Origin: Adiantum capillus-veneris
Lineage: Eukaryota; Streptophyta; Polypodiopsida; Polypodiales; Pteridaceae
Length of the DNA: 64,000 nucleotides
Assembly (NCBI GenBank): GCA_014529385.2
Contig: CM043969.1
Span: forward strand, 16,938,446 to 17,002,445
Reading direction: 5' to 3'
Of this stretch, positions 1-11,236 are shown piece by piece (position 1 is the first letter of the stretch; every line of letters starts with the position of its first letter). A program made the translations under genes and the position numbers. The notes beneath the pieces are model-generated. The model was given only the letters and a program-made list of their open reading frames with translations, was not told the origin of the DNA and did no database searches.

Positions 1-1189
1 TTTCCTAAACTCACCTTTTTCCCTTATACACTTATTTTAAAAAGCTGATTAATTTTCAAAGATTGGGGAGACCTAATTCCTCAATTTGAAATAGTTTTCT
101 TTCATAAAATTCAAAAAAAACTTTCTTAGAAGTATTTGATTGTACATTTATAGTTTTTTATCATCATATTTCTCACGATACATTTAGTCTATAATTGATT
201 TGGACATGTAGTCTATAATTGACATTGCAAGACATCAAACCATGCCTCTAGATTTTAGAGAAAGAAAATACATTTTATTTTAAACTTGCTATTCTTTTTA
301 AATGCTTCATCAAAATTATTCTTGAAGAGTAGATTTTATCTCCCAAAAGGCACTCTTTTTATATCTTTTCAGTAATGACAAAAGGCTATAAGATTTAATG
401 AAAAATTAGAGATTGAAAAATACCAATTAAACAAGATAAATTTTGTATAAGCAACAAGTACAATCATAAACTATAAAACCTTATCTCCTTTAATAACAAA
501 CTATAAATTCTTCTCATCTATGGAGAGGTTCTTATGTTAAAGTACATTTCCAGCACTTAAGATGAAGATCATAAAGCAATTGTTCAAATTGGTTTTCTTT
601 ATTACTCATCTCTTGTCTGCAATATAGACCCAATGGTTTATCTGTTATTTGTTTCAAAATGCCAATGTAACCCTTCATCCTACCCTTTTTTTCTTTTACT
701 TTTCTTTTTTTTTCTTTTGGGGGGGGGGGGGGGATTTTGGAATCAACCTTCAATGAAAAATTCATGTATACTACTACCCTTCCATTGAAACATAGCACGT
801 TCGATGATCATTCACAAGCGCAGCCTTAGAAGTTGTTAGTGAGATATTGCGATAAACGTTTCTTTTTTGTAACAACTATGACCCTTTCTGCAAGGGATTT
901 TAAATAGACTCATCATCTAATTGCAATCACAAAATTTGAATATCGTGTTTTCATAGTGATCACTTTTTGGCACTAAGGGGGGCCATCCTCGCAACCTAAG
1001 TAATCAAGGCCCACTAGTTTTAAAAATGATCACTTTTATGACACCGAAAGGGACCATCATTGCAAAGTAAGTAAACAAGGTACACAAATATCATGTCTAC
1101 ATAAATATCTTGTTTTACAACACTAAGGAGGACCATGCTCACAATTTAATTAATCAAGTCACAGTGGGAATTTGTTGATGAGATGGGTG
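1..1189. other. AT-rich non-coding DNA
   Basis: No recognisable gene. The stretch is AT-rich with short homopolymers. A run of 15 G (719-733) follows a T/C-rich tract. Around 960-1150 a phrase of the type 'cactaagggggaccatc.tcgcaa' recurs three times, loosely, which suggests an old degenerate repeat. Open frames here are short and lack family motifs. Confidence 0.6.
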
Positions 1190-2620
1190 GACATCATCTA
1201 GCCACCATGCTATTGCACCCAAAGGTGAAGGACACACATAATTTTGCAAAGTTTGATACTCATGAAGTTTCAAAAGTCTAATATGGTATCCACCAAGGTG
1301 TGGATGAATAATTGTTTAAGAAATGTCTCTGAGAAATTCAATCTTGATGCCGCCATCTACATTGTTATTTATCAAAGATACTTGGTCTTTATGTACATTG
1401 CCTCCTTGATGAACCTTACTTTGTGTTGTTGCAATCAGCTCATTGCTCAAATTCATTGACAATGACCACTCAGTGGAACCCTACCGGATGGCCAGTTCAT
1501 CATCATCTTGTTGAACGTGGGTATGGATAAGTATTCCTTTTGAATGCTGCCTAACGTACATGCATGGTAAATACATGCTCGTTGAGGAAGCTCAAGATAC
1601 TCTTGACTACTACTTAACCCTGCTACCTACTCATATTGCATCTTAATCAATCTACATTTGGGTGGACAATGGTTTTCAAAGGTGCTAATTATGACAAGTG
1701 AGCTTCTCTTTGAATCAAAGTTCATTAAGTTCTTGAAGAGCTTCATGACTCCTCTAGTTGAGTGTTTCATAATTGGCAATGCTTTCATCCACGTGTATGC
1801 CAAATGTGTGGTGTTGGTATTTCTTTGATCGACACATGTGCCAAATGTGGTTGAAGCAACAATGCCTCAAGCCATACCTCACAAAGTTGATGCAAATCAT
1901 TAAAAAAAGCTCTCATGCAAACATATGGGGTGCGGTGCAGTTACTCAAGCACAAAGTATCTATTTGTTGTTGCAAATAGAAGAGATTTATTGTTGGTGGA
2001 ATGCACTAGCCTTGGGGATGTTGCCGACTATGCCTTCAACCGGATAAATAATTACAATGTTCATTCATGGTAGACAACTAGAAATTTCTTTTAGAATCTA
2101 CCAAAAAATGGAGGAAGCTAACATGCATGCTAATAGCCATAGTTTTTTTCCCTTTTTTTAATCTTCTACAAGTATGGGAGGACTAGATCTAGGCCAAATG
2201 ATAAGTTCTACAACAATACAAGATCAATTCAAAAGTGAGTATTTGGGGGTAGTAGTTTGATCTACATCTTCAAAAATTGGCTTCTTGGCTGCCACATGAC
2301 ATGTGTTCCATTAACTTTCAATATAGGATACTATCACATATATAAAACTCATGGAAGCACGGGAAAATCAAAGGGGATGTATTACACATTTAGGATTCAA
2401 AGAAAGTTCTCTAAAATGTTTTTTTGACATTAGTTGGTACGTACAAAAAGTATGGTTGTCTCAAAAAGGCACGTCATGTCTTCAGTAATTACCAGTTTGA
2501 GATCATAAAACATTGAATATACTTATTGTAGGTTATGCAGAACATGGTCCTAACTGCAGGGAGACATTATGCTCTCTATTTGGATGGCGGCACACATTGA
2601 TGAAGCTTTCTCCAAGCATG
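1190..2620 (+). pseudogene. Decayed PPR-like (pentatricopeptide) gene remnant
   Basis: Short stretches in different frames resemble plant PPR repeats. Positions 1775-1807 read GNAFIHVYAKC, close to the PPR signature 'GN.LIDMYAKCG'. Positions 2029-2070 read YAFNRINNYNVHSW, like the following 'A..VF..M..RNVVSW' helix. Positions 2522-2548 read LIVGYAEHG, like 'MI.GYA.HG'. Their order and spacing suit tandem 35-residue repeats. PPR proteins bind organellar RNA in mitochondria or plastids. The frame changes between these islands and stops occur throughout, so this is a pseudogene; no start or DYW tail is identifiable. The call rests on motif resemblance only; a profile search is needed. Confidence 0.38.
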
Positions 2621-3015
2621 GATTTCCAAGAGATGATGACTAGAGTAGAGACAACCCAAAAATAGGAACTTATCAAGGTATGTTTTGGAATGAGGATATT
2701 ATGTTCCAGATCAAGATGGTAGGGGGCCTATTGACACTTATTATGTTTTCTTCAAGCATGGGCTACAGCCACTTCAAACATAGGATTTGTCTAGCTACGA
2801 TGGAATGACCAATACACATAGGATGTCTATTACCAATGCACGGTGTGAAAATTATCAAGCATGCCCACCATGAGCACATGCAACAAGATGACAAGGGGGG
2901 TAGCAAGATGTTTGTGTACGAAGGTTTTGATATACTTATGCACACTAGAAGTCTTTTGTGTGTATACAAACCCCTATCTCCTTCTTGTGATGCACATATT
3001 TTGTGCCAAGGGAAT

Positions 3016-3565
3016 GGGAGAGGCTGAACGTGGTGCAAGGTTTTTTGTTACTTCCACCTTCAGCCTTACCCAAGCCTACACAAAAACCTTGGTAACAAAG
3101 AGTTCAACGTTCACCCTTGGGAGAGGTTGAACGTGGTGTAAGGTTTTCTATTACTTCCACCTTCAACTTTACCCAAGCCTACAAATAATGTCTCTTGGTA
3201 CCCAAGAGTCGTTATATATATCCGCTCATTACTTTCAATAGCTAGTTCATCATGCCACCAATGTTCTTGTAAATTTGAAGGTAATGAATTCCTCCCCATG
3301 CAGGTTTTTTGTTACTTCCACCTTCAGCCTTACCCAAGCCTACACAAAAACCTTGGTAACAAAGAGTTCAACGTTCACCCTTGGGAGAGGTTGAATGTGG
3401 TGTAAGGTTTTCTATTACTTCCACCTTCAACTTTCCCCAAGCCTACAGATAATGTCTCTTGGTACCCAAGAGTATTATATATACCCGCTCATTACTTTCA
3501 ATAGCTAGTTCATCATACCACCAATGTTCTTGTAAATTTGAAGGTAATGAATTTCTCCCCATGCA
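3016..3565. repeat. 264-bp tandem duplication built from ~105-bp subunits
   Basis: Positions 3039-3302 and 3303-3565 are two head-to-tail copies differing at only a handful of sites. Each copy holds two related subunits: 'gagaggctgaacgtggtg' at 3016 is echoed at 3120 and again at 3384, each followed by 'cttccaccttca' and 'cccaagcctaca'. The structure is therefore a higher-order repeat, an older ~105-bp duplication followed by a recent 264-bp one. Confidence 0.85.
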
Positions 3566-3569
3566 TTGC

Positions 3570-4090
3570 AGATCCAAAAAAAAATCCCTCCAATTTTGGA
3601 GGAGAAGCAATCATAACCCTCCAAAATTTTGCTTCTCCTCCAAAATTGGAGGAGGAGCATACCATGAACCTTCAACATCGGAGGAGAAAAATAGTATATG
3701 GAAGAAGGCCACGGTCCTTACGGTTTCTAAATTGGGTGCCAATGGTGCCACCTCATTGTCATACAAATGTATGCTTTTTTCTCTTTGGGGGGACACAAGC
3801 ATGCAAGAACATAATGCATTTCTCGTTATCTTTTGAAAACCGTGTTAGAAAATGTTTATTTCTATCAAGACCTTCTAACCCCCAAACTTTCCAAACTTGC
3901 AATGTTTGGACATTCAAAATGTTATATACAAGGAATAATCTCTAGCTACAAAACATGAGACCCTTCATCTTATATTGTCCACATCTCTCTTATGCAGTGA
4001 ACCAATCTCAATCACACAATAACGTTAATTGCCTCTATACCATCAATTGTGTTTCATGAATGTCAATGACTTGGACTAAGCTACAAAGTA
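3570..4090. other. Unassigned intergenic DNA
   Basis: No gene recognised. Around 3590-3660 'tccaattttggaggagaagcaat' recurs in direct and inverted form, giving a small imperfect hairpin. Short open frames have no known motifs. Confidence 0.5.
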
Positions 4091-4091
4091 A

Positions 4092-4298
4092 TCAAGGCAA
4101 GATGGCTCTTGACCATGGGCAATCGAGAAAGAGGTAAGGGATGGATTCAACTTCATCTCCACGTATGGTACATAAGCCATAACACAAATTTTCCCTTCCC
4201 ATATGGCTCTCTAGAGGATGAGGCACAAGAGTCATGGCTATGACCTCTTCCTCAAAACAACTTCTATTAGGGGACTCCATTAGGATTTTGTCTTCCAA
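4092..4298 (-). pseudogene. LINE fragment: zf-RVT (reverse-transcriptase zinc-binding) piece
   Basis: The minus-strand frame contains CTIRGDEVESIPYLFLDCPW, matching the zf-RVT pattern of plant non-LTR retrotransposons ('C..C...ES..HLFL.CP'). This domain lies downstream of the reverse transcriptase in LINE ORF2. Only about 69 codons remain and no RT motif is attached, so it is a fragment. Its usual downstream neighbour lies next to it on the opposite strand. Confidence 0.55.
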
Positions 4299-4314
4299 CT
4301 AGAATACAATCAAA

Positions 4315-4671
4315 GCTGAATTAATTTGGATTACTTGGAAGGAGAGGAATAAGGTTTATTCTGACAAGGCTTACCAAACTCCAAGTGTGAAATCTTTGTT
4401 TGTTGACTGTAATTTAGAGATTGTCAATAAAAAGTACTCTGAAGTGGCCACTTACAACATCAAGACCCTCATTATTAAGAACATCCATGCCACACACAAC
4501 GCAATGGAGGACCCTCAGAAGCAAGCTATGATTGATGAAGAAAATCTCTTAACTTTGGTAAACATGGCTAGAGAGAACTTGGGAAGGACTAGAGAAGCCA
4601 CTCAATTGGTCATAATATCATTGAACTTCATGGAATACATCCAAGATGCTATTAATAACCTGCCTTGATAA
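4315..4671 (+). pseudogene. LINE-like 3' fragment (WITWKERN motif)
   Basis: The plus-strand frame reads ELIWITWKERNKVYSD and continues about 100 codons to a stop. 'W.IWKERN.R.F' is the standard sequence following the zf-RVT domain in plant LINE ORF2 and in host genes derived from it. The rest (VKSLFVDCNLEIVNKKYSEV...) is not recognised. It lies head-to-head with the zf-RVT fragment at 4092-4298, although in an intact LINE the two would be collinear, so a local inversion or two insertions are implied. Confidence 0.45.
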
Positions 4672-5218
4672 CCTCCATCCCTATGGCATGCCCCTTGTAT
4701 ACACTAGCCTCTTCCCCATTATGTAGCATAATTGGTATGTGCAACCATGTCTATAATTTCCCATCCTACTCATGATGTATTGGCTTTCCCCCCCCCCTCT
4801 CAAATATAAATTTCCAACGTTTTTATGGGAAAAAAAAGTAATCAAGGCACATTAGCTCACGGTTAATTGACACGGACCTCCCCAATGGGGATCAGTGGTC
4901 CCTCTCAAAAGGCACAGGTGACGGTCATCTACGCCATCGGATCATGGATGTGCACAGTTGTGATCAAATTGTGATCTTTCTATAATCACAATATGATCCT
5001 CATGTGATCTACACATGGGGTGTGATCCATGTGTGCATAGATTGTGATCCTTTTGTAATCCTTAGAAAAGTCAAAACCCGTGATTTACTTTATGCATGAA
5101 TCAATGTGATCCATGTGTGACTAATGTGATATATGTGTGAACCGATTGGGATTCCTATGTAATCCTTGGAAAATTCAAAACCCATGATTGACTTTATATT
5201 TTATATCCACGCTATGTC
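4672..5218. other. Unassigned DNA with a 'tgtgatc' word repeat
   Basis: No gene. Between 4945 and 5180 the word tgtgatc/gtgatcc recurs about nine times with irregular spacing, giving a locally repetitive texture. The last five bases (5214-5218, atgtc) would be the target site of the Gypsy element that starts at 5219, but the other flank cannot be compared because its 3' LTR is incomplete. Confidence 0.5.
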
Positions 5219-5414
5219 TGTTGGAGCCCAACTTGTCCAACTGTTGTAATGAGCCCACCTTGTAAAGCCTATCAAATTCCCATTTTTATGTTCAAGACGT
5301 CTTATCATTTTGATCCACTTGTCTGGGTTATGTAAAGATTAATCAGTCAGTCAGGACCCAGAATTGTTCCCACTTTGTAATTATGAGGAAGAGAACCCCA
5401 TGTACATTTTTGAG

Positions 5415-5446
5415 CTAAGGTGACTAAAGTATAAAAGTCACCTTAG
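5415..5446 (+). promoter_or_regulatory. LTR core promoter: TATA box inside an inverted repeat
   Basis: TATAAAAG at 5430-5437 is framed by perfect 11-bp inverted arms, CTAAGGTGACT (5415-5425) and AGTCACCTTAG (5436-5446). The 3' LTR repeats this at 29670-29701, and the LTR of Gypsy B has a diverged version around its own TATA. Transcription would be expected to start about 25-30 bp downstream; that is inference. Confidence 0.6.
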
Positions 5447-5792
5447 AACCATTTTTTGGATAACATTTTTTGAATATTAATCCTGTGTCGTACGAGTCTG
5501 AGAGAGAGGAGAGAGTGTGTGTCTTATCCTCTTCGCTACGCGCTTCTCCCTCACTGGATTCACGACGTGACCACACCATCGCGGTAGCCTCTCCGAGAGC
5601 TACGCGCCCATGCCCCGCATTCATATTTTCGAGCTGTTCGCGATCGATCCTTCCTCGAGCTTGTTTTGCTTGTAAGTAACACAAACAGTGTCTGTTTTCA
5701 ACAATCAAGTGCTCTATGGAATGAGAAAAAGATTAGCTACACATAGATATTCATAAACTTAGGTTTCGCCTACTTTTGGATTATGACATGTG

Positions 5793-5804
5793 AGTCTATC
5801 GCGA
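5793..5804 (+). promoter_or_regulatory. LTR half-site of the Gypsy A palindrome
   Basis: AGTCTATCGCGA equals the first 12 bases of the 18-bp palindrome repeated inside the element (AGTCTATCGCGATAGACT). It lies ~356 bp past the TATA box, so it would be in the transcribed R/U5 leader. The 3' LTR has the same site with one difference (30051-30062). Confidence 0.7.
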
Positions 5805-6141
5805 CTGTAATCCAGATAACTAGGGTTCAAATCTGGTGAGATTAGACTTATAGGTAAGCATATCCTATTGAGAGGATGGTGCCTAGTAAGTTTGATGCGA
5901 TTCGGAGTTCATTTGAGGTGTAAACGGTGTTGTGAGCGTTTAGGGATAGAGTGGGTTGCATTCTACCAGGGTTAATGATTGATGCATCATAAAAGTGCGT
6001 ATGTGTAGATTGGTCTCAGCCTGACAAGCTAACAAGATTGCCTACGTGCACCTATGGGTTAGTCGTGTCATCGGATGATAAGTATGTTGTCTGCGTCATG
6101 CTTGTGAGCATGAACAGGGGAGTAGTTTTGCCCTAAAACAT

Positions 6142-6159
6142 TGGCGCCGTTGCCGGGGA
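6142..6159 (+). promoter_or_regulatory. Primer-binding site, tRNA-Asp type
   Basis: TGGCGCCGTTGCCGGGGA begins one base after the 5' LTR. It is complementary to the 3' end of plant tRNA-Asp, the primer used by Athila/Tat-type Gypsy elements. Confidence 0.88.
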
Positions 6160-6635
6160 CACAAGACCTTAAGTAGGGAGATCTACGTCACTCGTGGGAT
6201 GGTTAGCTTACTTTAGTTTCGACTAGAGAGAGCTTAAACTTTTAGAACAAGATCCAAGATAGAGTATCCTTAGGTCTAGTGGATAGCCAGGAAGCCTGTG
6301 TCTTGCCGAGGGTCTGTGACTAGTTAGATTTCGTTAAGTAGGATAATGTGGAGTTATGGTTTTTGGTTTTCAGTGCTTGTTATACTTGTGTAGAAATAGA
6401 GTAGAAAAACGGTGTAAAAACGCAAAACAAACAAAAAGAAGAAACAATAAGGCCGTTTGCTTGCCTTGAAAGCAAAACCCACACCATATACCCTTGAAGG
6501 GGGTGAAAAGAGTAGACATTGAAATTTATGATCCAACACTTAAGAAACATAAAAATTGCGACCAAAACCAACAGAAAGAAATAGGTGATTGTCATAAGAA
6601 AACACTAAGTGAACCTAAAGAGGCCAAGAAGAGAT
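6160..6635 (+). other. Gypsy A leader, first part
   Basis: Untranslated leader between the PBS and the Copia insertion at 6636. It matches the leader of Gypsy B recognisably ('ggatagcc.ggaag...tgtgtcttg.cgagggtctg.gactag'). A short frame from 6494 (start MKGVKRVDIEIYDPTLKK) runs into the insertion and shows no known domain. The leader resumes at 11443. Confidence 0.7.
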
Positions 6636-6827
6636 TGAAGGAGTACGAGCGGAAGTGCGACGCGAGAGAGAGTGCGAGAAGAAGAGCACGACGATATGGT
6701 GAACTCGCTCTACTGTAATGTGTAGAGGATAGTGAGTTCTTATTAGGTTTTTACAAAAGAACATGTGTACATACCTGGCGGCCCGCCCACTTACCTGGGC
6801 GACCACATTGGGCTTTATACCCCAACA
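6636..6827 (-). repeat. 3' LTR of nested Copia
   Basis: 192 bp. On the plus strand it starts TGAAGGAGTACG and ends ACCCCAACA. It is nearly identical to 11251-11442. The plus-strand sequence right after it, acctcccacttaaag, is the polypurine tract read on the opposite strand. Confidence 0.93.
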
Positions 6828-6899
6828 ACCTCCCACTTAAAGTCCAATGTGGTACTTTAAGTGTGAGAGAAGCTACTATACAAGCTAGTATACAAGAGA

Positions 6900-8350
6900 T
6901 GTAGAGAAGTGATGTACTACCCTACACCTAACTGCTTGCGAAAATGCGCAAAACTCTCTGAGGGAAGTCCTTTTGTAAGTAGATCAACAGGATTTTCTGT
7001 GGTGTGAACTTTGACAAGCTGAAGTTGCTTATCCTCGAGCATTTCCCTAATGAAATGATACTTCACATCCACATGCTTTGTCTTTGAGTGATAAACTGGA
7101 TTGCGAGCCAATTGTATAGCACTTTGACTATCACAATATAACACAGGCATCTCTTCTTTGATTCCCAAATCTGTTACTAGTCGATTAAGCCAAATTGATT
7201 CTTTGCATGCCTCTGATGCTGCAACATATTCAGCCTCTGTAGTAGACTGAGTAACACAATCTTGTAATCTAGAACGCCATGATACTGCTCCACCAGCCAA
7301 TGTAAAGACATACCCTGACGTAGACCTTCGGTTGTCTAAGTCACCTGCATAATCTGAGTCTGTAAAACCCTTTACACTTAGATCCTGTCTCCCATAGCAT
7401 ATACGCATACTCTTTGTAGCTTTCAGGTATCTCAATATTCCTTTCACTGCCTCCCAATGTTTCTTGCCTGGGTTTGACATGTATCAACTTACTACTCCCA
7501 CTGCAAATGCAATGTCTGGGCGAGTAGCAATCATTGCATACATCAAACTACCCACTGCAGACGCATATGGAATCTTATCCATTTCAGCCTGTTCTTCCTC
7601 AGACACGGGACAATCTTGTTTGCTAAGTTTCACATATGGTGGCAATGGAACACTCAGTGCCTTTCCCTTCTCCATATTGAAACGTTGCAAAACCTTGTCA
7701 ATATACTCTGTTTGAGATAACCAAATCAACTTCTTTGATCTGTCTCTCTCAATGCGCATACCAAGGATATGACTTGCCTCACCCATGTCTTTCATGTCAA
7801 ACGATTTTGCCATCTTTGACTTCAAAGCTGAAATTTCTTCCAAGTGCTTGCCAGCAATCAACATGTCATCCACATACAAAATAAGGATCAGCCAACTACC
7901 ATCCTTAGCCTTCTTTGTATATAGACAGTGATCGAACTCACTACCTTTGTAGCCTTGAGAAAGCATAAACTTGTGGAATTTATGGTACCATGCCCTCGGT
8001 GATTGTTTTAAGCCATAAAGACTCTTTAACAACTGGCATACCCAATCTTCCTTGCCTTTCTCAACAAACCCTTCTGGCTGCTGCATGTAAATTTCCACAT
8101 CTAAATCACCATGCAAGAACGCTATCTTGACATCCATTTGGTGCAACACCAAATCTAATATGGAAACCAATGCAAGAAAGCATCTCAATGTAGTCATCTT
8201 GACCATCGGAGAGAAGACTTCATCAAAGTCAATGCCTTGTTCTTGCTTAAAGCCCTTGGCAACAAGCCTTGCTTTTTACTTTGGTTGACTATCATGAGCG
8301 GTGATCTTATACCTGTAAACCCATTTACAAGGTAGAGCCTTTTTGCCCTG
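6900..8350 (-). CDS. Copia RT and RNase H part (fossil)
   Basis: Reverse transcriptase signs: [34 protein letters not shown] and the catalytic ILYVDDML. The RNase H part follows with [54 protein letters not shown] and [13 protein letters not shown], standard for plant Copia. Their role in the element is copying genomic RNA into cDNA in the virus-like particle. The region reads on the minus strand up to the 3' purine tract and is not a single open frame. Confidence 0.9.
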
Positions 8351-8399
8351 TGGTAATTTAACTAGCTTCCATGTCTTGTTTTTATGCAGAGCTGTCATC

Positions 8400-9820
8400 T
8401 ATGACTGCATAGCAAATTGCCAATTCCCGGAGTTCTTCATTTGCATTGCTTCCTTGTAACATGAAGGCTCATTGCAATCAGTCAACATGACATAGTTCAT
8501 AGATGGAACAAACCTATCAAGAGGTCGCGTGACACGTCCAGATCTACGCACAATAGGTGGCTCAGGCTCAGCCACAACCTGTGGTTCCAATCTATCATGT
8601 CCTTGCTCCTCTTGAGCCCTGACATTTTGTCTTGCACGTGCAGGTCCATCTTCTTGGAAGACAACTCTTCTAATCTCCTCAACCCTCTCTGGTTTAGAAT
8701 GATATTTGGCTTCATTAAAGTGAACATCATTGCTGTGGATAACCTTTCTGGATTCGGGATCCCAAAGTCTGTACCCCATCTCACCAGAATTATCATAGCC
8801 TAGAAAGATGCACTTTCTACTCTTTGGCTCAAGTTTGTTCCTAAATTCCTTTGGAACGTGAGTATATGCCTCACAGCCAAAGACTCTAAGATGCTTGTAT
8901 GAGGGCATTTTGCCTGACCATACCATCTCTGGCACTGAATCCTTCTGCAAAACCTTGCTAGGAGATCTATTTACAAGATGAACAACTGTTGATACAGCTT
9001 CAGCCCAAAACCCATTTGGCAGCTGTGCATTAGACAACATACTTCTGACCTTCTCTTGTATGGTCCTATTCATCCTCTCAGCAACACCATTTTGAGGAGG
9101 ATTGTGTGGAGCAGTAAGTTCACGTTTTATACCTTTTGACTCACAAAAGTCCTGAAAGGCCTTTGAAACATACTCTCCACCATTGTCAGTGCGTAAGCAT
9201 TTAAGCTTCTTGCCACTCTGATTCTCCACAAGTGTCACAAACGTTTTGAAAACACTAAACGCTTTATCCTTGTGCTTGAGAAAGTAAACCCATACTTTCC
9301 TCAAGTAATCATCTATAAATGTCATAAAGTAAGAAGCTCCCCCTAGAGATAGGTTAGGCATAGGTCCACACAAATCACTATGAACAAGTGCCAACTGTGT
9401 ATCTCTTCTACTGCTTCTATGCTTATGTGGCTGTTGTGTTTGCTTACCATACAAACAATGTTCACAGAATTCAGAATCATTAAATGAAAAGCCAGGCAAA
9501 TAACCAGAACGAGACAAGATTTCCATTCCCTTCTTGGACATATGTCCTAACCGGCTATGCCACAAAGAAACGTTCGGTTGCTCGGTTACATTGATTACAT
9601 TTTTAGAGACATTTGATACATAAATCATGTAAAGTCCTCCAGACTTTACTCCATGTGCTAATGTCATAGAACCCTTGGATATCTTCCACATATTCTGTCC
9701 AAAAGTGGTGACGTAGCCAGCATCATCAAGTAAACCTGTGGTGATCAAGCTCTTTGTAATTGCGGGAACATGTCTCACATTCTTCAGCGTGAATGAAGAG
9801 CCATTCTGAAACTTCAATTG
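8400..9820 (-). CDS. Copia integrase part (fossil)
   Basis: Integrase signs in order: the HHCC zinc module WHSRLGHMSKKGMEIL ... FCEHCLYGKQ, the core DDE residues in HSDLCGPM, RTDNGGEYVS and NGVAERMNRTI, and the Copia tail GCEAYTHVPKE ... CIFLGYD. The C-terminal end has the usual RRSGRVTRPLDRF linker before RT. Integrase inserts the cDNA into the host genome. Confidence 0.9.
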
Positions 9821-9834
9821 AACATCTCCAACAC

Positions 9835-10884
9835 CTAAGATCTCACATGTAGCCGAACATGATCTTTAGTGGTCACATAAGAGGTAAACCACTCCTTGTT
9901 TGGAGACACATGAAGTGATGCCCCTGAGTCTATAATCCAGTCACTCAGTGCATTTCCATCAGATGCTGTAAGAAGAGCTGAGTCCATTGTATTCTTCAAG
10001 AAGTAGATGTCGCCTGACACTAGACTATTATCCTCTGCAACAGTGTTTGTCACATTTATTTCTTGAATCTTCACTGAGGACTTGTTCTTCTCACCATGGT
10101 CTTCAGCTTTCTCTTTGTCTTTTTCTGCTTTCCATTCTGTGCAGTCTCTTTTCTTGTGACCCTTCTTGCCACAATGGTAGTATTCTATGTCACTCTTGCC
10201 TTTAGCACTACGGGACTTGCTACGAGACTGATTCCTCTTTCCACCTTTGTACTTTTCTTTGGTCCTTCCCCTGACAACTAAGGCTGTTCCTTTGCCTTTG
10301 TCCATTGTCTTTCTATTGGTTTCTTCAGTAAGCAGACTTTCTTCTACACCTGCTATGTTCAAACCATCTGGAGGTGCAGAATTACTCAAAGCTGTGCGAA
10401 AAGTGTCCCAACTTTCCAGTAATGTGATCAACAGGAACATAGCTCTAACAGGTTCATCAAACTTGACACCTTGAGCTGACAACTGACTGTAGATTGTGTT
10501 GAATTCATTCAGATGATTGGACATAGGTGTCCCTTCTTTCATCTTCAAGTCAACAAGCTTCTTAAGCCAGTATACCTGTGAAGCTGCACTCTGCTTCTCA
10601 TAAAGATCACTCAGCTTTAACCATGCTTGATAAGCCGACATCTCGTCTGCTACATTGAAGTAAGCGCTTTCTGCCAAAGTCAGCATAATGGTAGAAAGTG
10701 CCAATTCATCCATTTCGCTCCATTCATCTTCGTCCATATCTTCTTGTTTTATCCCCTTGAGCTTTATAGGTTTTATCTGCTTCTTTTGTACCAACACGTG
10801 CCAAATCTTCTGCTTCCACAATGGGAAATTGGTTCCATCCAGCTTCTTGATATTGTAAAGAGCAGTGTCCTGTGATCCAGCCAT
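9835..10884 (-). CDS. Copia gag and protease part (fossil)
   Basis: It starts at an ATG (10884) with MAGSQDTALYNIKKLDGTNF, the gag UBN2-type capsid domain (residues ~10-200). A basic region and a single zinc-knuckle-like stretch (YHCGKKGHKKRDC, ~residue 236) follow, then the retropepsin motif DWIIDSGASLHVSP near residue 316. Gag forms the particle and protease cuts the polyprotein. It lies just inside the PBS, as expected for the element's 5' end. Confidence 0.9.
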   Translation of the reverse strand: MAGSQDTALYNIKKLDGTNFPLWKQKIWHVLVQKKQIKPIKLKGIKQEDMDEDEWSEMDELALSTIMLTLAESAYFNVADEMSAYQAWLKLSDLYEKQSAASQVYWLKKLVDLKMKEGTPMSNHLNEFNTIYSQLSAQGVKFDEPVRAMFLLITLLESWDTFRTALSNSAPPDGLNIAGVEESLLTEETNRKTMDKGKGTALVVRGRTKEKYKGGKRNQSRSKSRSAKGKSDIEYYHCGKKGHKKRDCTEWKAEKDKEKAEDHGEKNKSSVKIQEINVTNTVAEDNSLVSGDIYFLKNTMDSALLTASDGNALSDWIIDSGASLHVSPNKEWFTSYVTTKDHVRLHVRS

Positions 10885-11236
10885 AGCTACGCTTCACAAT
10901 GGTTTACTTTCCTGGGAAAAATTTGGCAGAGTTTCCCCTGTAAACTGACCTCTGAACCAATATCAACCTGTCAAATGAACCAAGAAAGCTTCAAATTCTG
11001 CAGAAATTTTGGCAGAGTCTCCTTTGTAAAATGGCTCTGGTGTACTAAAAACAGCTCAAAAAACCACTGTCTCTCTAACACTGTAAGCTGTGGGTAAACC
11101 TCTCCTGCACCTGTACTATCTCTGACTGTCGGGCTCTCCCACAGGATTTGGGGCCGTGTCTTTGCCTGTCGAATTTCACTCCAATCTGAGCTGGTGACTC
11201 TAGCCTCCTGCAGTGCTGCTCCGAGCCTCGATCTGA

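Larger units (their letters stand above)
5219..6140 (+). repeat. 5' LTR of Gypsy A
   Basis: 922 bp, beginning TGTTGGAGCCCAAC and ending CTAAAACA directly before the primer-binding site. The first ~765 bp match 29474-30240 at about 97% by eye. It contains a TATA box (5430-5437) flanked by inverted repeats, a GA/GT microsatellite near 5500, and the half-palindrome AGTCTATCGCGA (5793-5804). Confidence 0.93.

Noticed and set aside
4945-5180. Regular tandem repeat of tgtgatc
   Set aside because: Spacing is irregular and the units share only the short word.
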